Positions 27,181 through 34,061 are shown, numbered from the stretch's first letter. The stretch: 36,606 nt of DNA from Lachnospiraceae bacterium (GCA_021201095.1 JAJQFO010000320.1:1-36606); one strand, 5' to 3'. Notes: generated from the letters alone by a model not told the origin. Translations and numbers: made by a program.

Positions 27181-27214
27181 TCTCCTGAACAATGCCGTCT
27201 CCTGAACAATGCCG
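27181..27214 (-). repeat. Perfect 17-bp tandem duplication carrying the abi ribosome site
   Basis: Minus strand CGGCATTGTTCAGGAGA occurs twice in direct succession (27198-27214 and 27181-27197). Each copy includes AGGAGA; only the second is at working distance from the ATG. Confidence 0.92.
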
Positions 27215-27264
27215 AAAAAAGTGCTCCCTGGGACACTTCGTAGAGAGGTGCGGGAGCTTCTGTT
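27215..27264 (-). ncRNA. abiF-type pseudoknot RNA upstream of abi (candidate antitoxin)
   Basis: With transcription starting near 27264, the RNA of about 50 nt can form an H-type pseudoknot. Stem 1 is CUCCC (27256-27252) with GGGAG (27228-27224); stem 2 is AAGUG (27238-27234) with CACUU (27223-27219). The 3' strands abut, allowing coaxial stacking, and the RNA ends in a run of six U. Stem 1 can extend by G-C (27257/27223). It thus acts also as an intrinsic terminator 40 nt before the abi ATG. Position and form fit the published abiF RNA motif; I could not align it to that motif here. Confidence 0.7.
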
Positions 27265-27270
27265 AAGTGT

Positions 27271-27299
27271 AGTATATGCGAATCCGTAAAGATTGTCAA
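27271..27299 (-). promoter_or_regulatory. Promoter of the RNA-abi locus
   Basis: Minus strand consensus TTGACA, 17-nt spacer, TATACT. Near-perfect sigma-A promoter, suggesting strong constant production of the short RNA with limited read-through into abi. Confidence 0.85.
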
Positions 27300-27442
27300 T
27301 CCCATAATTTTTACCATTTTTTCCATTTTATTCGGCCCGCTTTTTTCGTTTAACTCTTGCGCCTGGTTTTTGCCACTTAAGCTCTTATCTCTATTGCCAC
27401 TTTCTCCCCCCATATTGCAATGTTTCCATCCAAAATCACTGC

Positions 27443-27471
27443 TTGTGCTTTCATTTTTTGCATGGTAAGAT
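27443..27471 (+). promoter_or_regulatory. Possible promoter of the LytTR gene
   Basis: TTGTGC, 17-nt spacer, TAAGAT. Weak match; leader would be about 160 nt. No terminator or other gene was seen in the 27300-27638 gap. Confidence 0.3.
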
Positions 27472-27638
27472 ACAGGCAGGTAAAACGCTCCGGTACTGTC
27501 GGCGCGGGCTCATCAGGGCAGCGTCGCAGAAATGGACTGGTGGACAGGGGACTCACGCAGGTGCATAGAAATGTATGTGAGTGTGTGAAAATATGAGTAA
27601 AAGTGTGTATAAAACAGGGAACAGATGGAGGGTGTCCG

Positions 27639-28532
27639 ATGGCTGAAAAGCAGAAGTCCATCTCGGTGATGGTCAACCGAAAGGAGTGTAAGATTCCGCT
27701 GGAGAGTATTGTGTATGCGCAGGTGAATGACAAGCTGTGTACGATTTATTTGTATGGAAATACCCCCCCTATCCGCATTTTTTTGACTATTAATGCGCTG
27801 GAGGAGATGCTGCCGCAGGAAACGTTTGTTAAGGTCAGCCGCAGCTGTCTGATTTCGCTGAATTATTATCAGCATATGGATGATGCGGAGATTCTGCTGG
27901 CGGGGGATGTGCGGGTGCCGTACAGTCATTCTCATAAGAGTGAGATCCGGGGCGCGGTGCAGCGGTTTCAGGCGGCGAATGCCGTGGAACAGTCGAATCC
28001 GGAGGTGCGCAACCGGATTCTGGATGAGTTTCATGGATTTGATCATTTTCCGCTGCCGTTCTGTGTGGTGGAAAATATGCCGAATGGGAGGCGATCGCAG
28101 ACAGCTTCTGAGAATCTGCCGAAGGGCAGAAGGGTGCAGCGTAGTTCTGACAGTATGTCGAAGAGCCTGGAGGCGCAGCGTGGTTCTGACAGTATGCCGA
28201 AGGGCCTGGAGGCGCAGCGTGGTTCTGACAATATATCCGGAGGGAATGCTCTGCCGCGGGATTTTGTGCTGCGCTATGTGAATGATGCGTTTGCTGCTTA
28301 TGCGGGGCGGTCGGCCTGGCAGCTGGTCAATGCTTCTTTTTTCTCTGTTTTTGAATGCCCGGACGCAAGGTGGGCGGAGGTGCTCTCACAGTGCTCGACG
28401 CAGAATCAGCGGATGGATGCGTTTCTTACTGGAGTGCGTCCTGGGTCGGTCGTGAGGGCGTACTGCTACCAGCCGTATTTTTCGTTCTGCGGCTGCCTGC
28501 TGACGGAGCTGGATGTGCAGAAGCGTGAGTGA
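27639..28532 (+). CDS. LytTR DNA-binding regulator with a PAS-like C-terminal domain
   Basis: A 297-aa regulator. ATG 27639 has GGAGG 8 nt upstream; an upstream ATG at 27603 lacks one. Residues 1-105 are a LytTR domain: VNRKECKIPLESIVYAQV, YLYGNTPPIRIFLTINALEEML, ETFVKVSRSCLISLNYYQHM. There is no receiver domain, so it is not a classical response regulator. Residues about 125-290 look PAS-like (PLPFCVVEN ... FVLRYVNDAFAAYAGRSAWQLVNASF), split by four 13-residue repeats (28074-28229). Its stop is 1 bp from the convergent dehydrogenase stop, with no terminator between. Target genes are unknown. LytTR proteins often control surface genes, and the pilin operon is nearby, but no link is shown. Confidence 0.8.
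   Translation: MAEKQKSISVMVNRKECKIPLESIVYAQVNDKLCTIYLYGNTPPIRIFLTINALEEMLPQETFVKVSRSCLISLNYYQHMDDAEILLAGDVRVPYSHSHKSEIRGAVQRFQAANAVEQSNPEVRNRILDEFHGFDHFPLPFCVVENMPNGRRSQTASENLPKGRRVQRSSDSMSKSLEAQRGSDSMPKGLEAQRGSDNISGGNALPRDFVLRYVNDAFAAYAGRSAWQLVNASFFSVFECPDARWAEVLSQCSTQNQRMDAFLTGVRPGSVVRAYCYQPYFSFCGCLLTELDVQKRE
28074..28229 (+). repeat. Four 39-bp in-frame tandem repeats in the LytTR gene
   Basis: Exact 39-bp periods at 28074, 28113, 28152 and 28191. The last two copies are almost identical (MSKSLEAQRGSDS / MPKGLEAQRGSDN). They sit in a loop of the PAS-like domain. Confidence 0.93.
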
Positions 28533-28533
28533 G

Positions 28534-29649
28534 CTATATCCCATTTACCACATTCACCGGCCGCTCTCCCCTGCTGGCCTGCTCGAAGGCGGTCCAGATG
28601 CTGCGGTGGGCTTTGCGGAAGACGCCGGTGGTGACGCCGCCGATATGGGGTGAGAAAAGAAGGCGCCCTTCTGCTTCCGCGGGCAGGTGCAGCAGCGGAT
28701 GGTCGGCGGCCACCGGCTCGGGGGCTACGGTGTCCAGCCCGGCTCCGGCGATCTGCCCTTCTGTAAGGGCTTTGCAGAGGGCTGCATTTTCTACGATTTC
28801 ACCGCGTGAGGTGTTGATCAGGAAGGCGCCGCGCCGCATCTTTTTCAGAAATTCTTCGTTTACCATACCTGTCGTCTCGGGTGTCACCGGGATGTGCAGG
28901 CTGATGATGTCGCAGGTTTTCAGCAGTTCTTCGGTTTCCAGCCAGGTGACGCCGTACTCGGCCTCCAGGTCGGGAGCTTTGCGATGGGACGCATGGTAGC
29001 AGACCTCACAGCCAAATGCTGTCAGCCGTCTGGCTGTGGCTTTTGCGATATCTCCGAATCCGATCAGGCCGACGCGGCATTCGCCGAGCTCGCGGATGCC
29101 GTTGACCATCATGTATTCTTTTCTCTGGATCTGTTTGCCTGCGCGGACGGCTGCGTCTCCCGCGGTCACGCCACGCAGCAGGCCGAGCATCAGCAAAATG
29201 GTCTGTTCCGCCACTGCGTCTGCGTTTATGCCGCGGTTGTTGCAGACGTAAATGTTTCTTTTGGCAGCTGCGCCGCAGTCGATGCCATTGTAGGCCACGC
29301 CCTCGGAGTGGATGATTTTCAGGGATGGCAGCTGTGCGATCAGGCTTTCCGACACCTGCGCGATGGCGTCCGCAGCCAGAAATTCGGCGTCGCGGGCCTC
29401 TGTCAGAAGTTTTCTCACTGTCAGGATTTCTGGTGACAATGCTCCTTCGATGCGCTCGTCGGCCGAACATTCTCCCGCTGCCCGCGAGTCTGCCGATGCC
29501 GTCTCTTTCCCGTACACGTCGGCCGACAGTTCCCCCGCTGCCCGTGCCTGCTCCAGCGACAAATATACCTTCTCCACCGCATTCGCGAATGGCGTATCTG
29601 GACAGAATTTTTCAAAACGCTCCCGGTTTCCTATTAAGACTGCTTTCAT
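28534..29649 (-). CDS. D-isomer-specific 2-hydroxyacid dehydrogenase
   Basis: NAD-dependent oxidoreductase of 371 aa interconverting a 2-hydroxyacid and a 2-oxoacid; the actual substrate is not deducible. ATG 29649 with AGGCGG 8 nt upstream; the frame stays open to 30063, but that part lies in the promoter region and shows no family similarity. The Rossmann motif VGLIGFGDIAKATARRL lies near 190, the substrate-binding Arg in NTSRGEI near 281, Glu in APEP near 312, and His in FSPHIGG near 334. The N-terminal region carries a Ser/Ala/Glu-rich insert from a 60-bp repeat (29458-29548). A promoter lies 100 bp upstream. Confidence 0.86.
   Translation of the reverse strand: MKAVLIGNRERFEKFCPDTPFANAVEKVYLSLEQARAAGELSADVYGKETASADSRAAGECSADERIEGALSPEILTVRKLLTEARDAEFLAADAIAQVSESLIAQLPSLKIIHSEGVAYNGIDCGAAAKRNIYVCNNRGINADAVAEQTILLMLGLLRGVTAGDAAVRAGKQIQRKEYMMVNGIRELGECRVGLIGFGDIAKATARRLTAFGCEVCYHASHRKAPDLEAEYGVTWLETEELLKTCDIISLHIPVTPETTGMVNEEFLKKMRRGAFLINTSRGEIVENAALCKALTEGQIAGAGLDTVAPEPVAADHPLLHLPAEAEGRLLFSPHIGGVTTGVFRKAHRSIWTAFEQASRGERPVNVVNGI
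29458..29548 (-). repeat. 60-bp in-frame partial duplication in the dehydrogenase gene
   Basis: GTCGGCCGA...CCCGCTGCCCG recurs exactly 60 bp apart (from 29458 and 29518), giving RAAGELSAD and RAAGECSAD. It makes an extra loop of about 20-30 residues near residue 35-65. Confidence 0.85.
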
Positions 29650-29751
29650 CGTCTGTACCGCCTTTCTGTTTGTATCATCCCTATTTTCTGAGCGAACCAT
29701 CTGAGCGCAGTGCGCTCCAGTATTATTTGCGCGTTTCATTTCCATGAAAAA

Positions 29752-29780
29752 ATTATAACAGATTCCCTGTGCGGTCACAA
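29752..29780 (-). promoter_or_regulatory. Promoter of the dehydrogenase gene
   Basis: Minus strand TTGTGA, 17-nt spacer, TATAAT; about 95 nt before the ATG. Confidence 0.65.
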
Positions 29781-29802
29781 GGGCAAAAGAATTCTGGGGA
29801 TT

Positions 29803-29817
29803 ACAGGTCACACCTGT
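29803..29817. promoter_or_regulatory. Operator-like palindrome upstream of the dehydrogenase promoter
   Basis: ACAGGT-CAC-ACCTGT, perfect 6-bp arms with a 3-bp spacer, centred about 30 bp upstream of the -35. The position suits an activator or a divergent regulator. Confidence 0.35.
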
Positions 29818-29900
29818 AGAACGGAAAACATCGTAGATTTGGTCAAGGTAAGACTTGTAACATCTGGGTTTTGACGTTTTATCCCGCAAAGATTCTTTCC

Positions 29901-29929
29901 TTGCAGAACGTCCGCCTTTATGATATTGT
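29901..29929 (+). promoter_or_regulatory. Possible promoter of the TatD-family gene
   Basis: TTGCAG, 17-nt spacer, TATTGT. Leader of about 165 nt containing the hairpin at 29961-30000. Confidence 0.4.
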
Positions 29930-29960
29930 TTTTTTATCACAATACGCAGCTGCGGGCTAT

Positions 29961-30000
29961 GCCATAAGGGGGACCGGCTTGCCGGTGGATACCTTATGGC
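29961..30000 (+). other. Two-tier hairpin in the leader of the TatD-family gene
   Basis: Outer stem GCCATAAGG (29961-29969) with CCTTATGGC (29992-30000), inner stem ACCGGC-TT-GCCGGT (29973-29986). Both are perfect. No T tract follows. Not a riboswitch that I recognise. Confidence 0.65.
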
Positions 30001-30098
30001 TCTGGCTGCCTGGCTCATTGATTCGCGGTAATAAACACAGAAAAAGAGCATGCAGCCGAACAAGAATCATGCAATCAAACAAGAAGGGAGAACGGGTT

Positions 30099-31277
30099 AT
30101 GTACATAGACACGCATTGTCATTATGACATGGAGCATTTTAATGAGGGACGGCTGGATCTTTTGTACCTGCTGAAGCAGGAGTTTGGCATTGGGCAGATG
30201 ATTATGCCTGCCGTGCTGGCTGAGAGCAATGAGACGATGCGCCGAAAGGTGGATTTTTCCCGCTATCCGGAGCTTCTGGAGGGGACTGGCTATACTCCGG
30301 AGCAGCTCCCGAAGATCTGGTACGCCGCGGGCGTGCACCCGACGCGGATCTGGGGAAAGCATGCGGCGTCCGAGGCGCAGTGGGAAGGCTGGATTCGAAA
30401 GGCGGCGCAGGAGCCGGATACGATCGCGATCGGGGAGGCCGGTCTGGATTATCATCATCCGATGGACGAGGATATGACGGAGCGGCAGCACCGGTGGTTT
30501 GTGAAGCAGCTGCAGATCGCGGAGGAAATGGATCTGCCTCTTATTTTCCATATCCGTATGGCGTCGGAGGATGCGCTCAGGGTGATGGAGCGGTTCGCGC
30601 TGCGGCGGGGAGGCGTGGTGCATTGCTATTGTGAGGGATGGGATATGGCGCAGAAGTTCCTCGACCGGGGGCTTATGCTCGGGATCGGCGGCGCGCTCAC
30701 GCTCCCGAAGATGAGCGAGCTGCGTGAGGCAGTGAAAAAGGCGCCGCTTTCCAGCCTGCTCATTGAGACGGATGCGCCTTATGTGAATCCCATATGGGAG
30801 TTGGAGGCACTCGAGCAGAGCAAAGCGAAAGCGATGGAAGCGGCAGGAAATTCTGGTGATACCGAAGCTGCGAAAGCAGCGGCAGCGACAGTAAACCCCA
30901 GCGATACCGAAGCCGCGAAAGCAGCAGCAGCGACAGTAAAACCCAGCGGTACCGAAGCCGTGAAAGTAGCGGCGGCGACAGTAAAGCCCGGTGATACCGA
31001 AGCTGCGAAAGCAGCGGCAGCGACGGCCGCGGCAGGCGGCACCAGGGCAGCAGGTGCCGGGATTGCTCAGGCTCTCACCGGCGCACCGACCAGGCATCCG
31101 GCTGAGGCGACGCCTGCCGATGCGGAAATCTGGCGGCGCTGGAATGGAATCAACACCTCCAGAAACATCCCCGAATTTGTCCGGATCATTGCAGAAATGA
31201 AGGGAATCTCTACAGAAAAAGTGCTCGCTCAGACAAATGAAAATGCCGCAAGGCTGTTCCGGATTGATGTAGGCTGA
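30099..31277 (+). CDS. TatD-family metal-dependent hydrolase with Ala-rich repeat insert
   Basis: A 392-aa member of the TatD-type amidohydrolase fold (metal-dependent DNase/hydrolase, cytoplasmic). ATG 30099 with AAGGGAG 9 nt upstream; the open frame from 29871 crosses the leader hairpin and is rejected. Metal ligands are all visible: His6 and His8 in DTHCHYD, Glu113 in GEAGLDYH, His in LIFHIRM, His in VVHCYCEG and Asp225 in IETDAPYV. The C-terminal NTSRNIPEFV and TNENAARLF are typical. Between the last strand (VNPIWELEAL) and that tail sits an insert of about 80 residues made of four 15-aa Ala-rich repeats, where relatives have a short loop. Exact substrate unknown. Confidence 0.86.
   Translation: MYIDTHCHYDMEHFNEGRLDLLYLLKQEFGIGQMIMPAVLAESNETMRRKVDFSRYPELLEGTGYTPEQLPKIWYAAGVHPTRIWGKHAASEAQWEGWIRKAAQEPDTIAIGEAGLDYHHPMDEDMTERQHRWFVKQLQIAEEMDLPLIFHIRMASEDALRVMERFALRRGGVVHCYCEGWDMAQKFLDRGLMLGIGGALTLPKMSELREAVKKAPLSSLLIETDAPYVNPIWELEALEQSKAKAMEAAGNSGDTEAAKAAAATVNPSDTEAAKAAAATVKPSGTEAVKVAAATVKPGDTEAAKAAAATAAAGGTRAAGAGIAQALTGAPTRHPAEATPADAEIWRRWNGINTSRNIPEFVRIIAEMKGISTEKVLAQTNENAARLFRIDVG
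30849..31028 (+). repeat. Four 45-bp in-frame tandem repeats in the TatD-family gene
   Basis: Exact 45-bp periods at 30849, 30894, 30939 and 30984, coding NPSDTEAAKAAAATV and variants. Differences are mainly single bases. Confidence 0.94.
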
Positions 31278-31352
31278 AGCGTGTCTCACACCCTTGCCGT
31301 ATATATTTTTTTGCTTTTGCAGAGTTGCTGTGTGCGAAAAAATCACTTTTGT

Positions 31353-31506
31353 AAAGATGCCATGTACGAAAATTCGCTTCGCAAAGATGCCATGTACGAA
31401 AATTCACTTTTGTAAAGATGCCATGTACGAAAATTCGCTTTCGTAAAGATGCCATGTACGAAAATTCGCTTTCGCAAAGATGCCATGCACAAAAATTCGC
31501 TTTTGC
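31353..31506. repeat. Five 30-31 bp intergenic tandem repeats
   Basis: Units begin AAAGATGCCATGTACGAAAA and end in a variable TTCGCTTTCGT-type tail: 31353-31382, 31383-31413, 31414-31444, 31445-31475, 31476-31506; a degenerate unit precedes them. No spacers separate copies. TTTCGTA at a unit end pairs with TACGAAA in the next, so the array can fold into hairpins. Confidence 0.92.
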
Positions 31507-31546
31507 AAAGAATTTGCATAAATCAAAAATGCTGACTGCAGCAAAA

Positions 31547-31574
31547 CGGCGCGATCCTTCTCTGGACCGCGCCG
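31547..31574 (-). terminator. Terminator downstream of hsp20
   Basis: CGGCGCG (31547-31553) pairs with CGCGCCG (31568-31574). On the minus strand TTTTGC follows. It may also slow plus-strand transcripts from the TatD-family gene. The remainder of 31575-31751 shows nothing. Confidence 0.65.
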
Positions 31575-31751
31575 CTGGTTTATGGCTTTCTTCCTATTTT
31601 ATTATCTATAAATGAACGTCCATGACCTGCCGAGCTGACCGCCCGTCTTAAACATCATTTAACTGGACTGCCGCGCTGGCTTCTCTGTGCGAATTTCATT
31701 CACCAGCCAAAGTCTTCCTCCCGCAGATCATGGACGGAATCGCGAAAAGCA

Positions 31752-32192
31752 TCACTCGATCGTGATATATTTATTCTCCTCAACCACCGGCTGCTGTACC
31801 TTCTTCGGCACGGTCAGGATCAGGGTGCCGTTTTCAAACTTCGCTGTGATGTCTTCCTGCTTGACCGCTTCGCCTACGTAGAAGCTCCTGCTGTAGGTGC
31901 CGGTGTAACGCTCACGGCGTACGTATTTGCCGCCGTCGTCCTTCTGGTCGTTAGAGGAATCGGTGGTGGCCTGGATGGTCAGATAGCCGTCCTTCAGCTT
32001 CGCCTTTACATCCTCTTTTTTCACACCCGGGAGGTTCATCGTTAGCTCATAGGCGGTCTGGGTTTCTTTTACATCTGTCCTCATCAGATCGGCCTGTCCT
32101 CTTGCGGCATTTCCGCGAAAAACTGGTTCGTGAAAGAAATCATCAAAAAAGTCATCCCATAAATCTTCTCTGTAAATACTTGGTCTCAACAT
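31752..32192 (-). CDS. hsp20: Hsp20 / alpha-crystallin family small heat-shock protein
   Basis: A 146-aa ATP-independent holdase chaperone that binds unfolding proteins in the cytoplasm. ATG 32192 has AAGGAGAG 7 nt upstream. The N-terminus MLRPSIYREDLWDDFFDDFF is the short aromatic arm typical of clostridial Hsp20; the alpha-crystallin domain spans about 37-140 (YELTMNLPGVKKEDVKAKLKD, YSRSFYVGEAV, FENGTLILTVPKK with the conserved G-x-L). The C-terminal I-x-I motif is KYITIE. Control: its promoter overlaps a CIRCE operator, so HrcA repression relieved by heat is expected. Confidence 0.93.
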   Translation of the reverse strand: MLRPSIYREDLWDDFFDDFFHEPVFRGNAARGQADLMRTDVKETQTAYELTMNLPGVKKEDVKAKLKDGYLTIQATTDSSNDQKDDGGKYVRRERYTGTYSRSFYVGEAVKQEDITAKFENGTLILTVPKKVQQPVVEENKYITIE

Positions 32193-32277
32193 AAGTCATC
32201 TCTCCTTTTTGTTTATGATTGCCAGTGATCTGGCTTTTATTCATTTGGAACTGGAAGTTTTCCTTTGTTCTATGTGT

Positions 32278-32306
32278 GTTATAACATATATTGTTAGCAC
32301 TGTCAA
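32278..32306 (-). promoter_or_regulatory. Heat-shock promoter of hsp20
   Basis: Minus strand TTGACA, 17-nt spacer, TATAAC. The -35 and spacer overlap the CIRCE operator. Confidence 0.8.
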
Positions 32307-32320
32307 GAGGTGAGTGCTAA
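32294..32320. promoter_or_regulatory. CIRCE operator (HrcA binding site)
   Basis: TTAGCACTG-N9-GAGTGCTAA: matches the CIRCE consensus TTAGCACTC-N9-GAGTGCTAA with one mismatch. It covers the hsp20 -35 region. Confidence 0.92.
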
Positions 32321-32514
32321 TTTTTCTTTCACTTTTTTTGCCCATTTCTCGGATGCATTGATTCTACGCGGTTTTTCGGGCATCCGGACATCTTTTTTCG
32401 TCCTTCAAAAGCATTGATTTTCCTGATTTTACGCCAATTTTACGCCATTTGCGAAATCTATAATGTATCTCTATGTGGATACCATAGATGGTTCTCAATA
32501 AATTCTGGCTGTCC

Positions 32515-32592
32515 CCTGTGCCTTCCAGCTGCAGCCTGTGTTTTCTGGCTATAACCTGTGCTTTTCAGCTGCAGCCCGTGTTTTGGCTGCAG
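32515..32592. repeat. 20-bp degenerate tandem repeats upstream of glycerate kinase
   Basis: Copies at 32515, 32535, 32555 and 32575 (the last 18 bp), form CCTGTGxxTTCxGCTGCAG; each contains a CAGCTGCAG-like core in most copies. Non-coding. No gene is seen in 32330-32650. Confidence 0.8.
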
Positions 32593-32657
32593 CCCGCCAT
32601 ATTTTTCTCATTCCAATTCAATAATATTTCTTTTCCATTCCATCTGTTCATAAAACC

Positions 32658-32685
32658 TTTCCACCAATAAAATCTGTGCTATAAT
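32658..32685 (+). promoter_or_regulatory. Promoter of the glycerate kinase gene
   Basis: TTTCCA, 16-nt spacer, TATAAT. The start of transcription near 32692 means the ATG at 32694 would be leaderless, which supports the internal start at 32835. Confidence 0.6.
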
Positions 32686-32834
32686 CACAATAAATGAGAC
32701 ACGCCGGAGCCGTGCAAATGCGCCAGGAAGCGTGTAAACGCACAGGGGCACGTATCAATGCGCCGGGATCTTCGGATAAACAAAACACAGGGATACAAAT
32801 GCAGCGCGGAGGAAAAGCAGGAGGTACTCATATT

Positions 32835-34028
32835 ATGAAAGCCGTTATCGCGACTGATTCACTGAAGGGAAGCCTTTCTTCCATGGAAGCGGGAGAAGCC
32901 ATACGGGAGGGGATTCTAAAAGCAAAGCCGGACGCCGAGGTGATCATTAAGCCTCTGGCTGACGGTGGAGAGGGCACCACAGACGCGCTGATTGAAGGGA
33001 TGAATGGGGAGCGCGTTCCGCTGCGTGTCACGGGTCCTTTTGGAAATCCTGTGGATTGTTATTACGGCTGCCTGCGCGAAAGTCACACGGCCGTGATGGA
33101 GATGGCCTCCGCCGCCGGCATCACGCTGGAGCCGGTGCGGGATCCTCTGAGAGCCACGACCCGCGGTGTCGGAGAAATGATTCTGCACGCCATCGAACAC
33201 GGATGCCGGGATTTTATCATCGGCATCGGCGGAAGCGCCACGAACGACGGCGGCATCGGCATGCTGAAGGCGCTTGGCTATGAATTTTGGGCTCAGGATG
33301 GGCAGGACGTTGGCGAAGGCGGGCAGGCTCTCGCGAAAATTGCGTCCTTCTCTGAGAAAAACGTGGATCCCCGCCTGAGGGATTGCCGCTTCCGCGTGGC
33401 CTGCGACGTGACCAATCCGCTCTGCGGGCCGATGGGCGCTACTTATATCTACGGTCCCCAGAAAGGCGTCACAGAGGATTTGCTGGAGCCGCTCGATCGC
33501 GGCATGGCAAATTATGCGCGGGTGGTTACTTCTGCACCAGAGGAAATTTTTCCTGAAAAAAATCCCGCTGATGAGTCCTGCGCATCAGCAGAGCTGACAG
33601 AATGCAGCGCAGCTCCAGCCCTCGCAGAAATGCCCGGCGCCGGTGCGGCCGGAGGAATGGGATTCGCGTTCCTGCGCTTTTTAAACGCCGAACTGACGCC
33701 GGGCGTAGACCTGATCCTGAATGCCGTGGGGCTTGAAAAAGAAGTGAAGGATGCTGATGTGGTCATTACCGGCGAGGGAAGGCTGGATCATCAGACCGCC
33801 ATGGGAAAGGCTCCCATCGGCGTGGCAAGACTGGGCAAAAAATATGGAGCAAGGGTAATTGCGTTTGCCGGAAGCATCGCGCCGGGGGCGGAAGCCTGCA
33901 ATAAAGCCGGAATCGATGCATTTTTCCCCATTCTGCGGGAAGTATGTACGCTGAAGGAGGCCATGGATCCGCAGAATGCAAAGGAAAATCTGTCCCGCAC
34001 CGCCGGGCAGGTATTCCGGCTGCTGTAA
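32835..34028 (+). CDS. glxK: Glycerate kinase (GlxK/GarK family)
   Basis: Phosphorylates D-glycerate with ATP, feeding it into lower glycolysis; cytoplasmic. 397 aa from ATG 32835, with AGGAGG 10 nt upstream; family alignment (MKAVIATDSLKGSLSSMEA) begins exactly here. Family signatures: KPLADGGEGTTDAL near 40, EMASAAGITL, GIGGSATNDGGIGML near 131, RVACDVTNPLCGPMGATYIYGPQKG, PGAGAAGGMGFAF near 266, and ITGEGRLDHQTAMGKAP. Residues about 233-265 form a longer, Ala/Glu/Ser-rich loop than usual before PGAGAAGG. A promoter lies about 150 bp upstream. Single-gene unit, followed by several hairpins. Confidence 0.93.
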   Translation: MKAVIATDSLKGSLSSMEAGEAIREGILKAKPDAEVIIKPLADGGEGTTDALIEGMNGERVPLRVTGPFGNPVDCYYGCLRESHTAVMEMASAAGITLEPVRDPLRATTRGVGEMILHAIEHGCRDFIIGIGGSATNDGGIGMLKALGYEFWAQDGQDVGEGGQALAKIASFSEKNVDPRLRDCRFRVACDVTNPLCGPMGATYIYGPQKGVTEDLLEPLDRGMANYARVVTSAPEEIFPEKNPADESCASAELTECSAAPALAEMPGAGAAGGMGFAFLRFLNAELTPGVDLILNAVGLEKEVKDADVVITGEGRLDHQTAMGKAPIGVARLGKKYGARVIAFAGSIAPGAEACNKAGIDAFFPILREVCTLKEAMDPQNAKENLSRTAGQVFRLL

Positions 34029-34061
34029 GCACATTAGAACCGGGATATGCCCGCACGGAAA

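Noticed and set aside
27513-28046. Minus-strand frame of about 177 codons opposite the LytTR gene
   Set aside because: Antisense of a clear LytTR domain, Arg/His/Ile-rich, no start signal.
29650-30063. N-terminal extension of the dehydrogenase frame
   Set aside because: It crosses the likely promoter (29752-29780) and shows no similarity to the family, which begins at MKAVLIGNRERF.
30075-31346. Open minus-strand frame of about 423 codons opposite the TatD-family gene
   Set aside because: The plus-strand frame has all TatD metal ligands. The minus frame is Arg/Cys/His-rich and low in known motifs, as expected for antisense of GC-rich coding DNA.
31327-31520. CRISPR array
   Set aside because: The 31-bp copies follow one another without unique spacers and no cas genes are near.
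31210-31615. Small open frames through the 31-bp repeats on both strands
   Set aside because: The unit is not a multiple of three, so any reading shifts frame from copy to copy; no ribosome site.
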